This document shows positions 1-6,682 of a stretch of DNA of 64,000 bases, in pieces (positions within the stretch are counted from its first letter, which is position 1; each line of letters starts with the position of its first letter). Position numbers and translations under genes: made by a program. The notes under the pieces were generated by a model, which saw only the letters and a program-made list of their open reading frames with translations, did no database searches and was not told where the DNA came from. This DNA comes from Winogradskyella tangerina (GTDB lineage Bacteria > Bacteroidota > Bacteroidia > Flavobacteriales > Flavobacteriaceae). Location: contig NZ_QERF01000003.1 of the NCBI RefSeq assembly GCF_003260205.1, forward strand, positions 1-64,000, in the 5' to 3' direction.

Positions 1-32
1 CAACAAAGAACTGAGTTAAAAAACAAGTCTTT

Positions 33-998
33 TTAGCTTAATCTAGATACATAATTTTCATCATAAGGTAATCCTGATTTTGCAATGGCAAATGCTTGTT
101 TCAACAATTTGTTTGCTACTGCGATCAGGGCCAGTTTTTTACTCTTTCCCTTTGCTACTATCCTATCGTATAATTCCTTACAGGATTTGTTATGCTTGCA
201 TGCCGAAAAGGCACACAAAAACAACAGGTTTCTTAGCTTTCTGTTCCCAATTTTACTTATTCTACTTCTGCCTTTTATACTGCTTCCTGACTCCCTTATC
301 GTTGGTGTAATACCAACATAACTGCACAATTGCCTTGCGTTTTCGAATTTTCTAAAACCATCGGTAACTACTATTAAGAACAGTGCGGTCTTGACGCCCA
401 TTCCCGGTATACTCTTTAATAGACTTAATTGATGTTGCTGATCCTGTTTTACCAGTTTCAATAAACGCGCTTCCAATCCGTTGATTTCTTTGTCCAAATG
501 CTTCAGGTTCCGCCTTAGTGAGCTGTAAACGAACCTCGAGGGCCTGCCCAAGGATTCTTCTCCCTTGATCTTGTTCTTGGTCGCTGTACGCTGTTTGATG
601 TAAATATCCAAAAGCCGAAACAACTGCAGGCATTCAGCTTGAACCTCTGTCAAGGCATTGTACAAAGGAACCTGGTTCTGTATACCATATTCACATATGG
701 CCCTCGCATCGCTCTTATCGGTCTTTACCTTGGCCAAGCGCATCTGGATAAATCGCTTTACCGATAATGGATTGACAACTGAGACAGCGATACCTTGTGA
801 ATATAAGTACTGAGCCAATCGATAATGGTAATACCCTGTGGCTTCCATAACTACTAGTGCATTCTGTGGTAATGTCTTTATAAGTGATTTAAAGCCTTTG
901 TCATCATTTTTTAGTTGAATATGACCACCTTGAGAACTGTATACATCAAATACACTTTTACTAATGTCTATGCCATAAATTTCTTTATCTTTATTCAT
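33..998 (-). CDS. IS110-family transposase (DEDD recombinase)
   Basis: The protein has 321 residues. The N-terminal RuvC-like DEDD domain shows Asp11 in GIDIS, Glu52 in MEATG, and Asp94 and Asp97 in KTDKSDAR. A coiled-coil-like linker follows (about 115-190), then the Transposase_20 domain starting at LLKSIPGMG with the conserved block CSYVGITP...RESGSS that carries the candidate catalytic serine. IS110 enzymes are guided to DNA by a bridge RNA encoded in the element's own non-coding end. The ATG at 998 is preferred over an upstream in-frame TTG at 1022 because homologues normally begin shortly before the GIDIS motif. The reading frame is intact, so the element may still be active. Confidence 0.93.
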   Translation of the reverse strand: MNKDKEIYGIDISKSVFDVYSSQGGHIQLKNDDKGFKSLIKTLPQNALVVMEATGYYHYRLAQYLYSQGIAVSVVNPLSVKRFIQMRLAKVKTDKSDARAICEYGIQNQVPLYNALTEVQAECLQLFRLLDIYIKQRTATKNKIKGEESLGRPSRFVYSSLRRNLKHLDKEINGLEARLLKLVKQDQQHQLSLLKSIPGMGVKTALFLIVVTDGFRKFENARQLCSYVGITPTIRESGSSIKGRSRISKIGNRKLRNLLFLCAFSACKHNKSCKELYDRIVAKGKSKKLALIAVANKLLKQAFAIAKSGLPYDENYVSRLS

Positions 999-1022
999 AA
1001 GAACTGTATTTGGAAAGGACAA

Positions 1023-1162
1023 TCTACTTATACATCAACAACTTAAAATCGAGATCTAACGTCTCACAGAACTGAACGATATCTAAGTAGAAAAGAGAGG
1101 GGATTATCATTGTTGTCGAAGTCTTAGCTTCACCGTGTATACTAATCTTAATCCTCTCTTTT
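1023..1162 (-). ncRNA. Candidate bridge RNA of the IS110 element
   Basis: Read on the transposase strand, two stem / internal-loop / stem modules lie just upstream of the gene. Module 1 has an outer stem AAAAGAGAGG...CCTCTCTTTT (1091-1100 with 1153-1162; a few more pairs form past a GG bulge) and an inner stem GAAG/CTTC (1118-1121 with 1128-1131). Module 2 has an outer stem TCTACTTA/TAAGTAGA (1023-1030 with 1084-1091) and an inner stem GAGA/TCTC (1051-1054 with 1062-1065). This is the layout described for bridge RNAs, with a target loop followed by a donor loop. Loop 1 contains TATACAC and CAACAA, which also occur next to the insertion point. Loop 2 contains TCAGTTCT, also found at the right end of the element. 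The pairing was done by eye, and the 5' end may extend toward 1205. Confidence 0.6.
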
Positions 1163-1208
1163 GTTCTTTCTGATTAATCTTCTAAAATTAATAGATTGTA
1201 AACTTAAG

Positions 1209-1335
1209 ATGTGTATAATTCAATGCGACTGAATTCCATATTTGAATTCAATCTTATTCGCTATCTTTCGGTTATAGCAGAATAACACTGCGTGTGATCT
1301 CGCAACAAGCTATACACAAAACCGTTGTAAGTAAT
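1209..1335 (+). repeat. attC-like intergenic repeat 1 (interrupted by the IS)
   Basis: The left arm (ATGTGTATAATTCAATGCGAC) is separated from its outer CAACAA (1-6) by the insertion sequence. The right end reads CTATACACAAAACCGTTGTAA. About 75 bp at 1258-1335 closely resemble 5307-5392: both contain GAATAACACT, CGTGT and CGCAACAA in the same order and spacing, and end in AACC(G/C)TTG. The following gene starts directly at the repeat end. Confidence 0.6.
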
Positions 1336-1743
1336 TTGAGAAAAACGCTAATCATATTGTTATCATTGAGTTATGGACTTTCATCATGCAAGTCCGAAAG
1401 AAAATATTCTGATTATAATGAGTCAGACTTTTATGAAGTACAAGGCTTTATCGAATCAGCAATTCCGACCAGCGACCCGTTTGACAGTCCAAATGAAAAA
1501 AATATCCGATTTAAATATTTTCTTGACCGCGATAATCCGAAATCTGGAATGGAAAATGACTTGGAAATGTTTGAGGCGAAAACTGGATTTCCTTTAATTG
1601 TATTAGTCCATAAGGAAGATGAAAACATTAGCTTTTATGGACGAGTTGGAATTTTAGAAAACTTGAACTCTAAAGAAAAAATGTTTTTATCCGAACATAT
1701 TAGAAACCAAATGAAATTAATTGACCTATCTAAACCTGATTAA
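1336..1743 (+). CDS. Small predicted lipoprotein, cassette-type orphan
   Basis: The protein has 135 residues and I do not recognise the family. From a TTG start the first residues form a clean lipoprotein signal: RK, a hydrophobic run, then LSSC with the lipidated Cys at position 18. The mature part is acidic and soluble and is probably attached to a periplasm-facing membrane surface. The frame is also open upstream to a GTG at 1294, but that stretch lies wholly within the intergenic repeat. Starting at the TTG, immediately after the repeat's GTTGTAAGTAA end, gives both a functional signal peptide and the gene-to-repeat spacing seen in the neighbouring units. Confidence 0.7.
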   Translation: MRKTLIILLSLSYGLSSCKSERKYSDYNESDFYEVQGFIESAIPTSDPFDSPNEKNIRFKYFLDRDNPKSGMENDLEMFEAKTGFPLIVLVHKEDENISFYGRVGILENLNSKEKMFLSEHIRNQMKLIDLSKPD

Positions 1744-1753
1744 AAAACTACTA

Positions 1754-1912
1754 CCAACAATTTATAACCGCAATTACAACAAATTCACCAACCCTTCGAC
1801 TGCGCTCAGGGCAGGCTAAAATCTACTAGGAAATGATAAAGTCTGTGCTAAAACGAAAAGTCTTCGTAATTTAAACCTTAGCTGACGGTAATACTAGATC
1901 GTTGTAATCAAA
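1754..1912 (+). repeat. attC-like intergenic repeat 2 (type A)
   Basis: The left end ACCAAC, with TATAACCGCAATTAC at 1763-1777, can pair with the right end: GACGGTAAT at 1884-1892 pairs with the inner arm, and GTTGTAAT at 1901-1908 with the outer one. The middle holds a REP-like palindrome, CCCTTCGACTGCG followed by CTCAGGGCAGG (1792-1815). The whole unit is a diverged copy of 4171-4316, matching at the left end, the REP-like core and the right end, with a different stretch between. Confidence 0.65.
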
Positions 1913-1924
1913 TTGCAAAAACTA

Positions 1925-2647
1925 ATGAGATTTAATTTAATAGTCGTTTTTCTTTTCCTCTTTCTATCCATTTCTTCGCAAGAAAAAAAAGCTGAATTCA
2001 AAGTTCAATTAAATAACAAGGAGAAAGTTGAATTCGAATCTGACTTCAATTCGTTTGAACATAAATCTGACTTTTTCTATGAAGATGAGAATTACATCGT
2101 AAAAGACTCTTGTAGAGGCGAATTCGGTGGAACAGTTGAATTTAGAAATAAAAAGACTAACAAAGTTTATGTGGCTAAAGCCACATGCCCATCATCTTTA
2201 ATTAAAATAGAGGGAAAGTATTATCTAACCACTTCGCTGGCTCATATGTCTGGATTTTCTGGAATTTATGAAATTGTTGACCCAACAGAACTTACTGAAT
2301 TAAAAGAGGACGATTCTGAAAAAGATAAATTTTTAAAAAAAAGATCAGATAGTGGCCTTAATGAATTGTACAGAAATATTGGCGGAACAATACTTGTTAG
2401 CTTTCCATATAAGGACAAGCTTTATTTTATAACTTCTGACAGAGATGGTACTTATCTCGCTGAAAGAAAAGAATCCGAATTGATTAAAATTAAGAAGTTA
2501 CTGGACTTTAAAGTTTACACTTACGAAACTGAAATTAAAATTACAGATGATAATCACTATGTCAATAATTTTCAAATTAGATATGGAAAGGAAATTGGAT
2601 TATTTGATATTAAGGATAATGTCATCAAAATAAATTTATATAAATAA
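1925..2647 (+). CDS. Exported hypothetical protein, cassette-type orphan
   Basis: The protein has 240 residues with an N-terminal signal peptide (MRFNLIVVFLFLFLSISSQ) and a likely cleavage after SSQ. No known domain is recognised. The mature protein alternates short charged and aromatic stretches, suggesting a beta-rich secreted or periplasmic protein, and contains two cysteines, in DSCRGEF and KATCPSS, that could form a disulphide. An in-frame TTG at 1913 would add MQKL and would place the start even closer to the preceding repeat. The ATG is the more conventional choice. It stands alone between two attC-like repeats. Confidence 0.7.
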   Translation: MRFNLIVVFLFLFLSISSQEKKAEFKVQLNNKEKVEFESDFNSFEHKSDFFYEDENYIVKDSCRGEFGGTVEFRNKKTNKVYVAKATCPSSLIKIEGKYYLTTSLAHMSGFSGIYEIVDPTELTELKEDDSEKDKFLKKRSDSGLNELYRNIGGTILVSFPYKDKLYFITSDRDGTYLAERKESELIKIKKLLDFKVYTYETEIKITDDNHYVNNFQIRYGKEIGLFDIKDNVIKINLYK

Positions 2648-2650
2648 AAA

Positions 2651-2791
2651 ACTAACTACCACAACGGCTATAAGTAATTGCTTGTCCTCGCCTCCTTACG
2701 AAAACTCCACTGGAATTTTCTATCCATGATTATTTGCTAACTTTAGTACTTTAACCTACACAAATCATAGCCAAAACCCTTAGCAGTAATT
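2651..2791 (+). repeat. attC-like intergenic repeat 3
   Basis: Outer arms CTAACTAC (2653-2659) and GTAATTAG (2786-2793) are near-complementary. Inner arms GGCTAT (2666-2671) and ATAGCC (2767-2772) are perfectly complementary. The spacers between outer and inner arms differ in length on the two sides. That two-box, asymmetric layout is the one that defines integron attC sites. The right side reads AACCCTTAGCAGTAATT, like the ends of repeats 1 and 6. Confidence 0.62.
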
Positions 2792-2803
2792 AGAAAATAA
2801 AAT

Positions 2804-3604
2804 ATGAGCCTATTCGATTTCTTCAAGAAAAAAGATAAAAATAAACCTGAAAATAACAAGAATTCTAATCATTTGATATTCAAAGATAAAAATGGAAATT
2901 CGATTTCTCTGTCCGATTTAGAAGGAGCAACTGGCAGATACGATTGGCAAATTGTTGGTAACGGAAAAATACCGAACGATGCTATAATATTACATCAAGA
3001 AGCAAGACAACTTGGTGGGCAAGGAAAATATGATGAAGGAATAGCAAAGTTAAAAGAAGCTAATCAAATCGCTCCAAATTGGGCTTATCCTGTTTATGAT
3101 TTGGCCTACACATACCTCCTTAAACAGGATTTTGAAAATGCTCTGAAATATTACGAACTAACCGACCAATTAGAACCAAAGGGATTTTTTACAGCTAAAA
3201 CAGCTTATTGGTCACTAAAAAAAGAGGAAGAAGGAATTTTTCCGAAAGGTTTGTATTTAGCCTATATGCAGATTGAATGGCAAAATTCAGAAGAGGAAAA
3301 GCTCAGAATTGCTCAGGCGATTTTAGAGAAAATTCCAAATTATGCTCCAGCATGGAAAGAAATTGCAGGAAAGGCAGAAGATCATAATCAAAGACTTGAG
3401 GCTATTGAAAGAGGATTAGAATTAAATCCAGATTTTGAGACAAAAGGAATGCTACTAATTAATAAAGCATTAATTTATGATGTTCAGGGAAATACTAAAT
3501 CGGCAAAGAAAATCTTAGGGCAATTGATTTTCAACAAGGAATCAACTGTATCTAATATCGAAATGGCAAAATTTATATTAAAATCAATTGTAACGAGAAA
3601 TTAA
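2804..3604 (+). CDS. Tetratricopeptide-repeat protein, cassette-type
   Basis: The protein has 266 residues and no signal peptide, so it is probably cytosolic. Residues 1-15 are a short amphipathic, strongly basic segment (LFDFFKKKDKNK). Residues 58-120 contain two recognisable TPR units (GKYDEGIAKLKEANQIAPNW and QDFENALKYYELTDQLEP), and more degenerate helical repeats follow to the end (for example RLEAIERGLELNPDF near 200). TPR arrays bind other proteins, and the partner is unknown. The gene is flanked on both sides by attC-like repeats and has no operon partner. A similar basic Phe-rich tag occurs at an end of the proteins at 4330-5268 and 6683-7432. Confidence 0.8.
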   Translation: MSLFDFFKKKDKNKPENNKNSNHLIFKDKNGNSISLSDLEGATGRYDWQIVGNGKIPNDAIILHQEARQLGGQGKYDEGIAKLKEANQIAPNWAYPVYDLAYTYLLKQDFENALKYYELTDQLEPKGFFTAKTAYWSLKKEEEGIFPKGLYLAYMQIEWQNSEEEKLRIAQAILEKIPNYAPAWKEIAGKAEDHNQRLEAIERGLELNPDFETKGMLLINKALIYDVQGNTKSAKKILGQLIFNKESTVSNIEMAKFILKSIVTRN

Positions 3605-3693
3605 AAAAAGAAGACAAAAGCGACCAAAGGCTAAATCGGCAATAGCGCTATGCGGGCTTACTGCTTTTAACCAGATCGTTGGCAAAACTAAAA
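3605..3693 (+). repeat. attC-like intergenic repeat 4 (short, degenerate)
   Basis: An 89-bp spacer with CGACCAA at the left and GATCGTTGGCAAAA at the right (3676-3689) as outer arms. Inner arms CGGCAATA and TTACTGCTTTT pair imperfectly around AGCGCT. The right end GATCGTTGG matches the GATCGTTGT end of repeat 2. Confidence 0.5.
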
Positions 3694-3697
3694 ATGA

Positions 3698-4177
3698 ATG
3701 ACCTTGAATCCGGCATTAGAATTAAAAGAATATATAACCTCTAACTTAGGAGATAGTGGTGGCACCTGGGAATATGGACATACACCTCATATTGAGTCGG
3801 TATTAAAAAGTCTGAATGAAAAGCAGGCTGAAGAATTTAGTGCTGTAATTTGGGAATGGGAAAATTACCATCTATATCAATTAGCAGACCCAATTTTATG
3901 GAATGGAAATAAAAACATTAATGAAAATTACCTCTACGCAAAAATCTTTAGTCTACTAGATGAACCTGAACAATTGGTTTATTTGGCTCAAAACCTAAGA
4001 ACATGTATCGAATGTTCGGTAATAAAAGATTGGGAGAACAATCTTCTAAAAGATATTGAAAACAACTTATACTATGTAATTAATTACGTAAGTGAAAGTT
4101 GGATCAAAAATCATCTAGAGTTGATTGACTTTATAAACAATGAATTATCGAAAAGAACTACTTCTAAAAATGTATAA
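3698..4177 (+). CDS. Hypothetical cytosolic protein, cassette-type orphan
   Basis: The protein has 159 residues and no signal peptide or membrane segment. It is acidic and predicted mostly helical, with aromatic motifs (GGTWEYGHTPH, VIWEWENYHLYQL) and two cysteines in RTCIECS. The length, acidity and single-gene setting resemble immunity-like or accessory cassette proteins, but no family is recognised. The stop codon TAA lies inside TATAACCGCAATTAC, the left arm of the following repeat, so the repeat supplies the end of the gene. An out-of-frame ATG lies 4 bp upstream; the ATG at 3698 opens the long frame. Confidence 0.7.
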   Translation: MTLNPALELKEYITSNLGDSGGTWEYGHTPHIESVLKSLNEKQAEEFSAVIWEWENYHLYQLADPILWNGNKNINENYLYAKIFSLLDEPEQLVYLAQNLRTCIECSVIKDWENNLLKDIENNLYYVINYVSESWIKNHLELIDFINNELSKRTTSKNV

Positions 4178-4316
4178 CCGCAATTACGACAGATTCACCA
4201 ACCCTTCGACTGCGTTCAGGGCAGGCTAGAATCGACTCGGAAATAATAATAACTGCGCAACAAAAATTAACGTATATTAACCCATTACTGACGGTGATAC
4301 AAGACCGTTGTAAAAC
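4171..4316 (+). repeat. attC-like intergenic repeat 5 (type A, second copy)
   Basis: A diverged copy of repeat 2. TATAACCGCAATTAC (4173-4187), the REP-like CCCTTCGACTGCG/TTCAGGGCAGG (4202-4225), and the right end GACGGTGATAC...CCGTTGTAA (4290-4313) occur in the same order. The inner arms ACCGCAAT and ACGGTGAT pair imperfectly. The copies differ mainly in the middle, between about 1830 and 1875 in copy 1. Confidence 0.65.
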
Positions 4317-4329
4317 ATTTAAGAAACCC

Positions 4330-5268
4330 ATGAGCTACAGAACATACAATGTGATTATCAAATTGGACAATGATAATTCTGAAATAAAGGATCATTTATT
4401 AAACAATTTTAAATTCTTTAATAACAGAATATTTTTTGAACCTTTTAAGGGGTTTGTATGCCAATCCAGTGATAGGTGGAAAAGTCATCCATTTGAAAAG
4501 TTCCCCGATAATTTTTTTAAAAATCAAGATGAGGTTGAAAATCACTTTGAATATGGAATAGAGGATAAACTAATGGAAATATCGAAGGCCTTCCCTGAAA
4601 AGGAAATTGCTTTCATTGATGTCGACTGCTTTGGAGGCGCTTGCACATCTGACGGTTTTATTATTAAAAATCAAGAAAAGATTTTTGTACAAGAACCTCA
4701 TCATTCTTCTCATATAACTTTACTACAGAAAATTCACCCAGGCTTTAACAGTTGGTTTTTTTATCCTTTTACAAGAACATTTTTTACCGATATAGGTGGA
4801 ATCAATGGCGATATAATTAACTTTTCGTTTGCAGCCGTTTGGTTAGCTGTAAGTCAAGAATTCGGAGAGAATAAAGATTATAATCTTCAGGCCGCTGCTA
4901 ACGAAATGTTCTTAGATTGCCCGAATGAATTCAATTTATATTTTATGAAAGTCAATGATAATTGGATAAAAATTATGGGGAGCATTTTACAAAACAACAA
5001 TACGCTTTTTCAAAAAGTAAAAGATCTTATTGAAGATATGCTTCTAGGAATGGAATATAATATCGAAATAAATAATCTCGAAAATGGAGAAACAACAGTT
5101 TTAAAGACCATTGACCAAGAAAAAAATAAAGAGATTAAAGCTACTAGTTATAGAACTCATGCCTTTAACTCTCAAACCATTGATTTATCAGCTAACCATA
5201 GCAGTGGTTCAAATGATAAATCACCTAAGAAAAAGAAAAACTTTTTTCAAAGATTATTTGGGAAATAA
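4330..5268 (+). CDS. Hypothetical protein with basic C-terminal tag, cassette-type
   Basis: The protein has 312 residues and no signal peptide. No family is recognised. The centre carries IAFIDVDCFGGACTSDGFII followed by a His-rich HHSSH patch, which could bind metal but matches no motif I know. The last 20 residues are lysine-rich and end in NFFQRLFGK, an amphipathic basic tail resembling the N-termini of the proteins at 2804-3604 and 6683-7432. The frame is open upstream to a GTG at 4294, but that lies inside the repeat, so the ATG before SYRTYNVII is preferred. Confidence 0.7.
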   Translation: MSYRTYNVIIKLDNDNSEIKDHLLNNFKFFNNRIFFEPFKGFVCQSSDRWKSHPFEKFPDNFFKNQDEVENHFEYGIEDKLMEISKAFPEKEIAFIDVDCFGGACTSDGFIIKNQEKIFVQEPHHSSHITLLQKIHPGFNSWFFYPFTRTFFTDIGGINGDIINFSFAAVWLAVSQEFGENKDYNLQAAANEMFLDCPNEFNLYFMKVNDNWIKIMGSILQNNNTLFQKVKDLIEDMLLGMEYNIEINNLENGETTVLKTIDQEKNKEIKATSYRTHAFNSQTIDLSANHSSGSNDKSPKKKKNFFQRLFGK

Positions 5269-5271
5269 AAC

Positions 5272-5393
5272 AGTTGCTAACAACGGCTACAGTTCATTAC
5301 GGCTGAATCCCTATCTTTAAGCTACGACGGAATAACACTACGTGTCATCCCGCAACAAACCATACATAAAACCCTTGGCAGCAACCTAAGCAC
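5272..5393 (+). repeat. attC-like intergenic repeat 6 (type B)
   Basis: The outer arms are CAGTTGCTAAC at the left (5271-5281) and TTGGCAGCAAC at the right (5370-5380); GTTGCT pairs with AGCAAC. The left arm continues AACGGCTACAGTTCATTACGG. The stretch containing GGAATAACACTACGTGTCAT and CGCAACAA matches repeat 1, and supplies the uninterrupted version used to locate the IS ends. Confidence 0.62.
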
Positions 5394-5439
5394 AGAAATC
5401 ACAAAGAAATATTTGAATTTATGAAACACCTTTTGTACT

Positions 5440-5461
5440 TTTATGAAAGTACTTTCATAAA
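5440..5461. promoter_or_regulatory. Perfect 22-bp palindrome, likely MarR operator
   Basis: The core TTATGAAAGTACTTTCATAA (5441-5460) is its own reverse complement, and one further A/T pair extends it. It sits 8 bp before the start codon of the MarR-GNAT gene. A half-site TTTATGAAA lies 20 bp further upstream. MarR-family repressors bind symmetric sites of this size over their own promoters, so autoregulation is a reasonable inference. Confidence 0.7.
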
Positions 5462-5469
5462 TAATTAAT

Positions 5470-6420
5470 ATGTCAGATGTATTAAACAATTTAGGATATC
5501 TTGCAGGAGCTTCAAGGTTTAGAAGAATTAGTGAAAAACTGCAACAAGATGGTGACAAGATTTATTCAGGGGCCAATATACGATTTAAAGCAAGTTGGTT
5601 CTCTGTTTACTATGTTTTAGCTAAAACAAATTCACAACAGACTATCCTGCAAATTTCCGACCAAATCGACTTTTCACACATTACAGTAAAAAATATTCTT
5701 CGAGAACTAAAAAAAGAGGAATTAGTCAGCATTATACCTAACCCTAATGATAAACGCTCAAAGTTGGTCGGACTAACAAAAAAAGGGAAAGAATTACAGA
5801 TGGAACTTGAACCTATATGGCTATCATTTTCCAATACGCTTAAAGAACTTTTCTCAATTGGTCATCCAGATTTGATTAATATTTTGGATAGGTTAGATCG
5901 GGAAATCAATCATAAACCAATAAATAAACGTTTTAATCAACCCAAAGACGAATTTGTCAAAATCATTGATTATAAACCAAGTCTTAAAAAATATTTCTAC
6001 GAATTGGCTGGGCCTTGGCTATTGAGTGTTCTGGATGGTGTTTTAGAAGAAGATGACGAATTCACCTTACACAATCCTGACAAAGCCTATTTAGAAAATG
6101 GTGGATTTCTCTTTTACGCTAAGTTTAAGGAAGAAATTGTTGGATGTGTTGCCTTAAAACGGCTGAATGAAGATGCCTTTGAGTTCGCCAAATTATTCAT
6201 CAATCCTAACTATAGAAAACTTGGAATTGCAACAAAATTAATTGAACGTTGTATAAGTCGTTGTTTAGAAAATGATACTACTGAACTATGGCTACAAACC
6301 ACGATGAGTATGCCACAAGCACACAGATTATATTACAAACTTGGTTTTAAAGATAAAAAAGCACCATCTCAAATGGACGTTTTAGAAAGAACCGAAAAAA
6401 TAATGTGCTTATCTTTATGA
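5470..6420 (+). CDS. MarR-type regulator fused to a GNAT acetyltransferase
   Basis: The protein has 316 residues. Residues 1-150 form a MarR winged helix: recognition helix around DQIDFSHITVKNILREL, wing at PNPNDKRSKL. Residues about 160-316 form a GNAT N-acetyltransferase domain with the acetyl-CoA motif NYRKLGIATKLI (248-259) and a C-terminal YKLGF. Fusions of this kind are known in bacteria. The acetyl acceptor is unknown, and the two halves may allow an effector or acetyl-CoA to be sensed and acted on in one protein. The gene overlaps the next by ATGA, so translation is probably coupled. The perfect palindrome just upstream suggests autorepression. Confidence 0.88.
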   Translation: MSDVLNNLGYLAGASRFRRISEKLQQDGDKIYSGANIRFKASWFSVYYVLAKTNSQQTILQISDQIDFSHITVKNILRELKKEELVSIIPNPNDKRSKLVGLTKKGKELQMELEPIWLSFSNTLKELFSIGHPDLINILDRLDREINHKPINKRFNQPKDEFVKIIDYKPSLKKYFYELAGPWLLSVLDGVLEEDDEFTLHNPDKAYLENGGFLFYAKFKEEIVGCVALKRLNEDAFEFAKLFINPNYRKLGIATKLIERCISRCLENDTTELWLQTTMSMPQAHRLYYKLGFKDKKAPSQMDVLERTEKIMCLSL

Positions 6421-6650
6421 TTCACATTATTGGTTATTCAGCTCTAGGTGTTAATTTACTTTCAATGACCATGAAAAATATCTTGTTGTTGAGAGCTCTA
6501 TCATTGATCGCTAATTTGATTTATATTGCTTATGGAATACTATTAAATGCACCACCATTCATAATAGGTTGTGGAATAGCAGTTTTGATTCACGGATTTC
6601 ATATTTTTAAGATTCAAAAATCAAAGAAGGCAACTGCCAACAATGATTAG
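6417..6650 (+). CDS. Small membrane protein coupled to the MarR-GNAT gene
   Basis: The protein has 77 residues with three predicted membrane segments (IIGYSALGVNLLSM, LLRALSLIANLIYIAYGILL, FIIGCGIAVLIHGFHIF) and a short basic tail. The pattern resembles small inner-membrane proteins of the YgjV type, but the match is too weak to name. The ATG overlaps the upstream stop by four bases, favouring this start over a GTG at 6405. Coupling to a regulator/acetyltransferase suggests a joint role, possibly in resistance or sensing of a small molecule. This is inference only. Confidence 0.7.
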   Translation: MIHIIGYSALGVNLLSMTMKNILLLRALSLIANLIYIAYGILLNAPPFIIGCGIAVLIHGFHIFKIQKSKKATANND

Positions 6651-6682
6651 AACTAATTAAAGCTACAGAACCGTAAAAACAT
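6651..6682 (+). other. Short inter-cassette spacer, degenerate
   Basis: Only about 30 bp. The end of the preceding gene reads GCCAACAATGATTAG, and the spacer ends AGCTACAGAACCGTAAAA, which vaguely recalls the AACAA...ACCGT ends of the attC-like repeats. No convincing pairing arms remain. Confidence 0.3.

Larger units (their letters stand above)
9..1208 (-). mobile_element. IS110-family insertion sequence, apparently complete
   Basis: A roughly 1.2-kb element holding one DEDD transposase gene, with about 200 bp of non-coding left end upstream of the gene and about 25 bp of right end downstream. There are no terminal inverted repeats and no obvious target duplication beyond a shared dinucleotide, as is usual for IS110. 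The ends are inferred. The sequence AAGA occurs at both junctions (6-9 and 1206-1209). Removing the DNA between them rejoins CAACAA to ATGTGTATAATTC, which restores the left arm of the cassette-type repeat seen intact at 5272-5310. The AG (CT on the transposase strand) at 7-8 and 1207-1208 is the likely core. The left edge lies only a few bases inside the window, so the outer flank cannot be examined. Confidence 0.7.

Noticed and set aside
80-321. Two + strand open frames inside the transposase gene
   Set aside because: They are shadows of the transposase on the opposite strand, with no start signal or protein-like composition.
352-633. A minus-strand frame in another phase of the transposase gene
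   Set aside because: It overlaps the real frame and would need a frameshift. The main frame is intact.
1294-1335. GTG-initiated extension of the first cargo gene
   Set aside because: It encodes only the intergenic repeat, and would displace the lipoprotein signal from the N-terminus.
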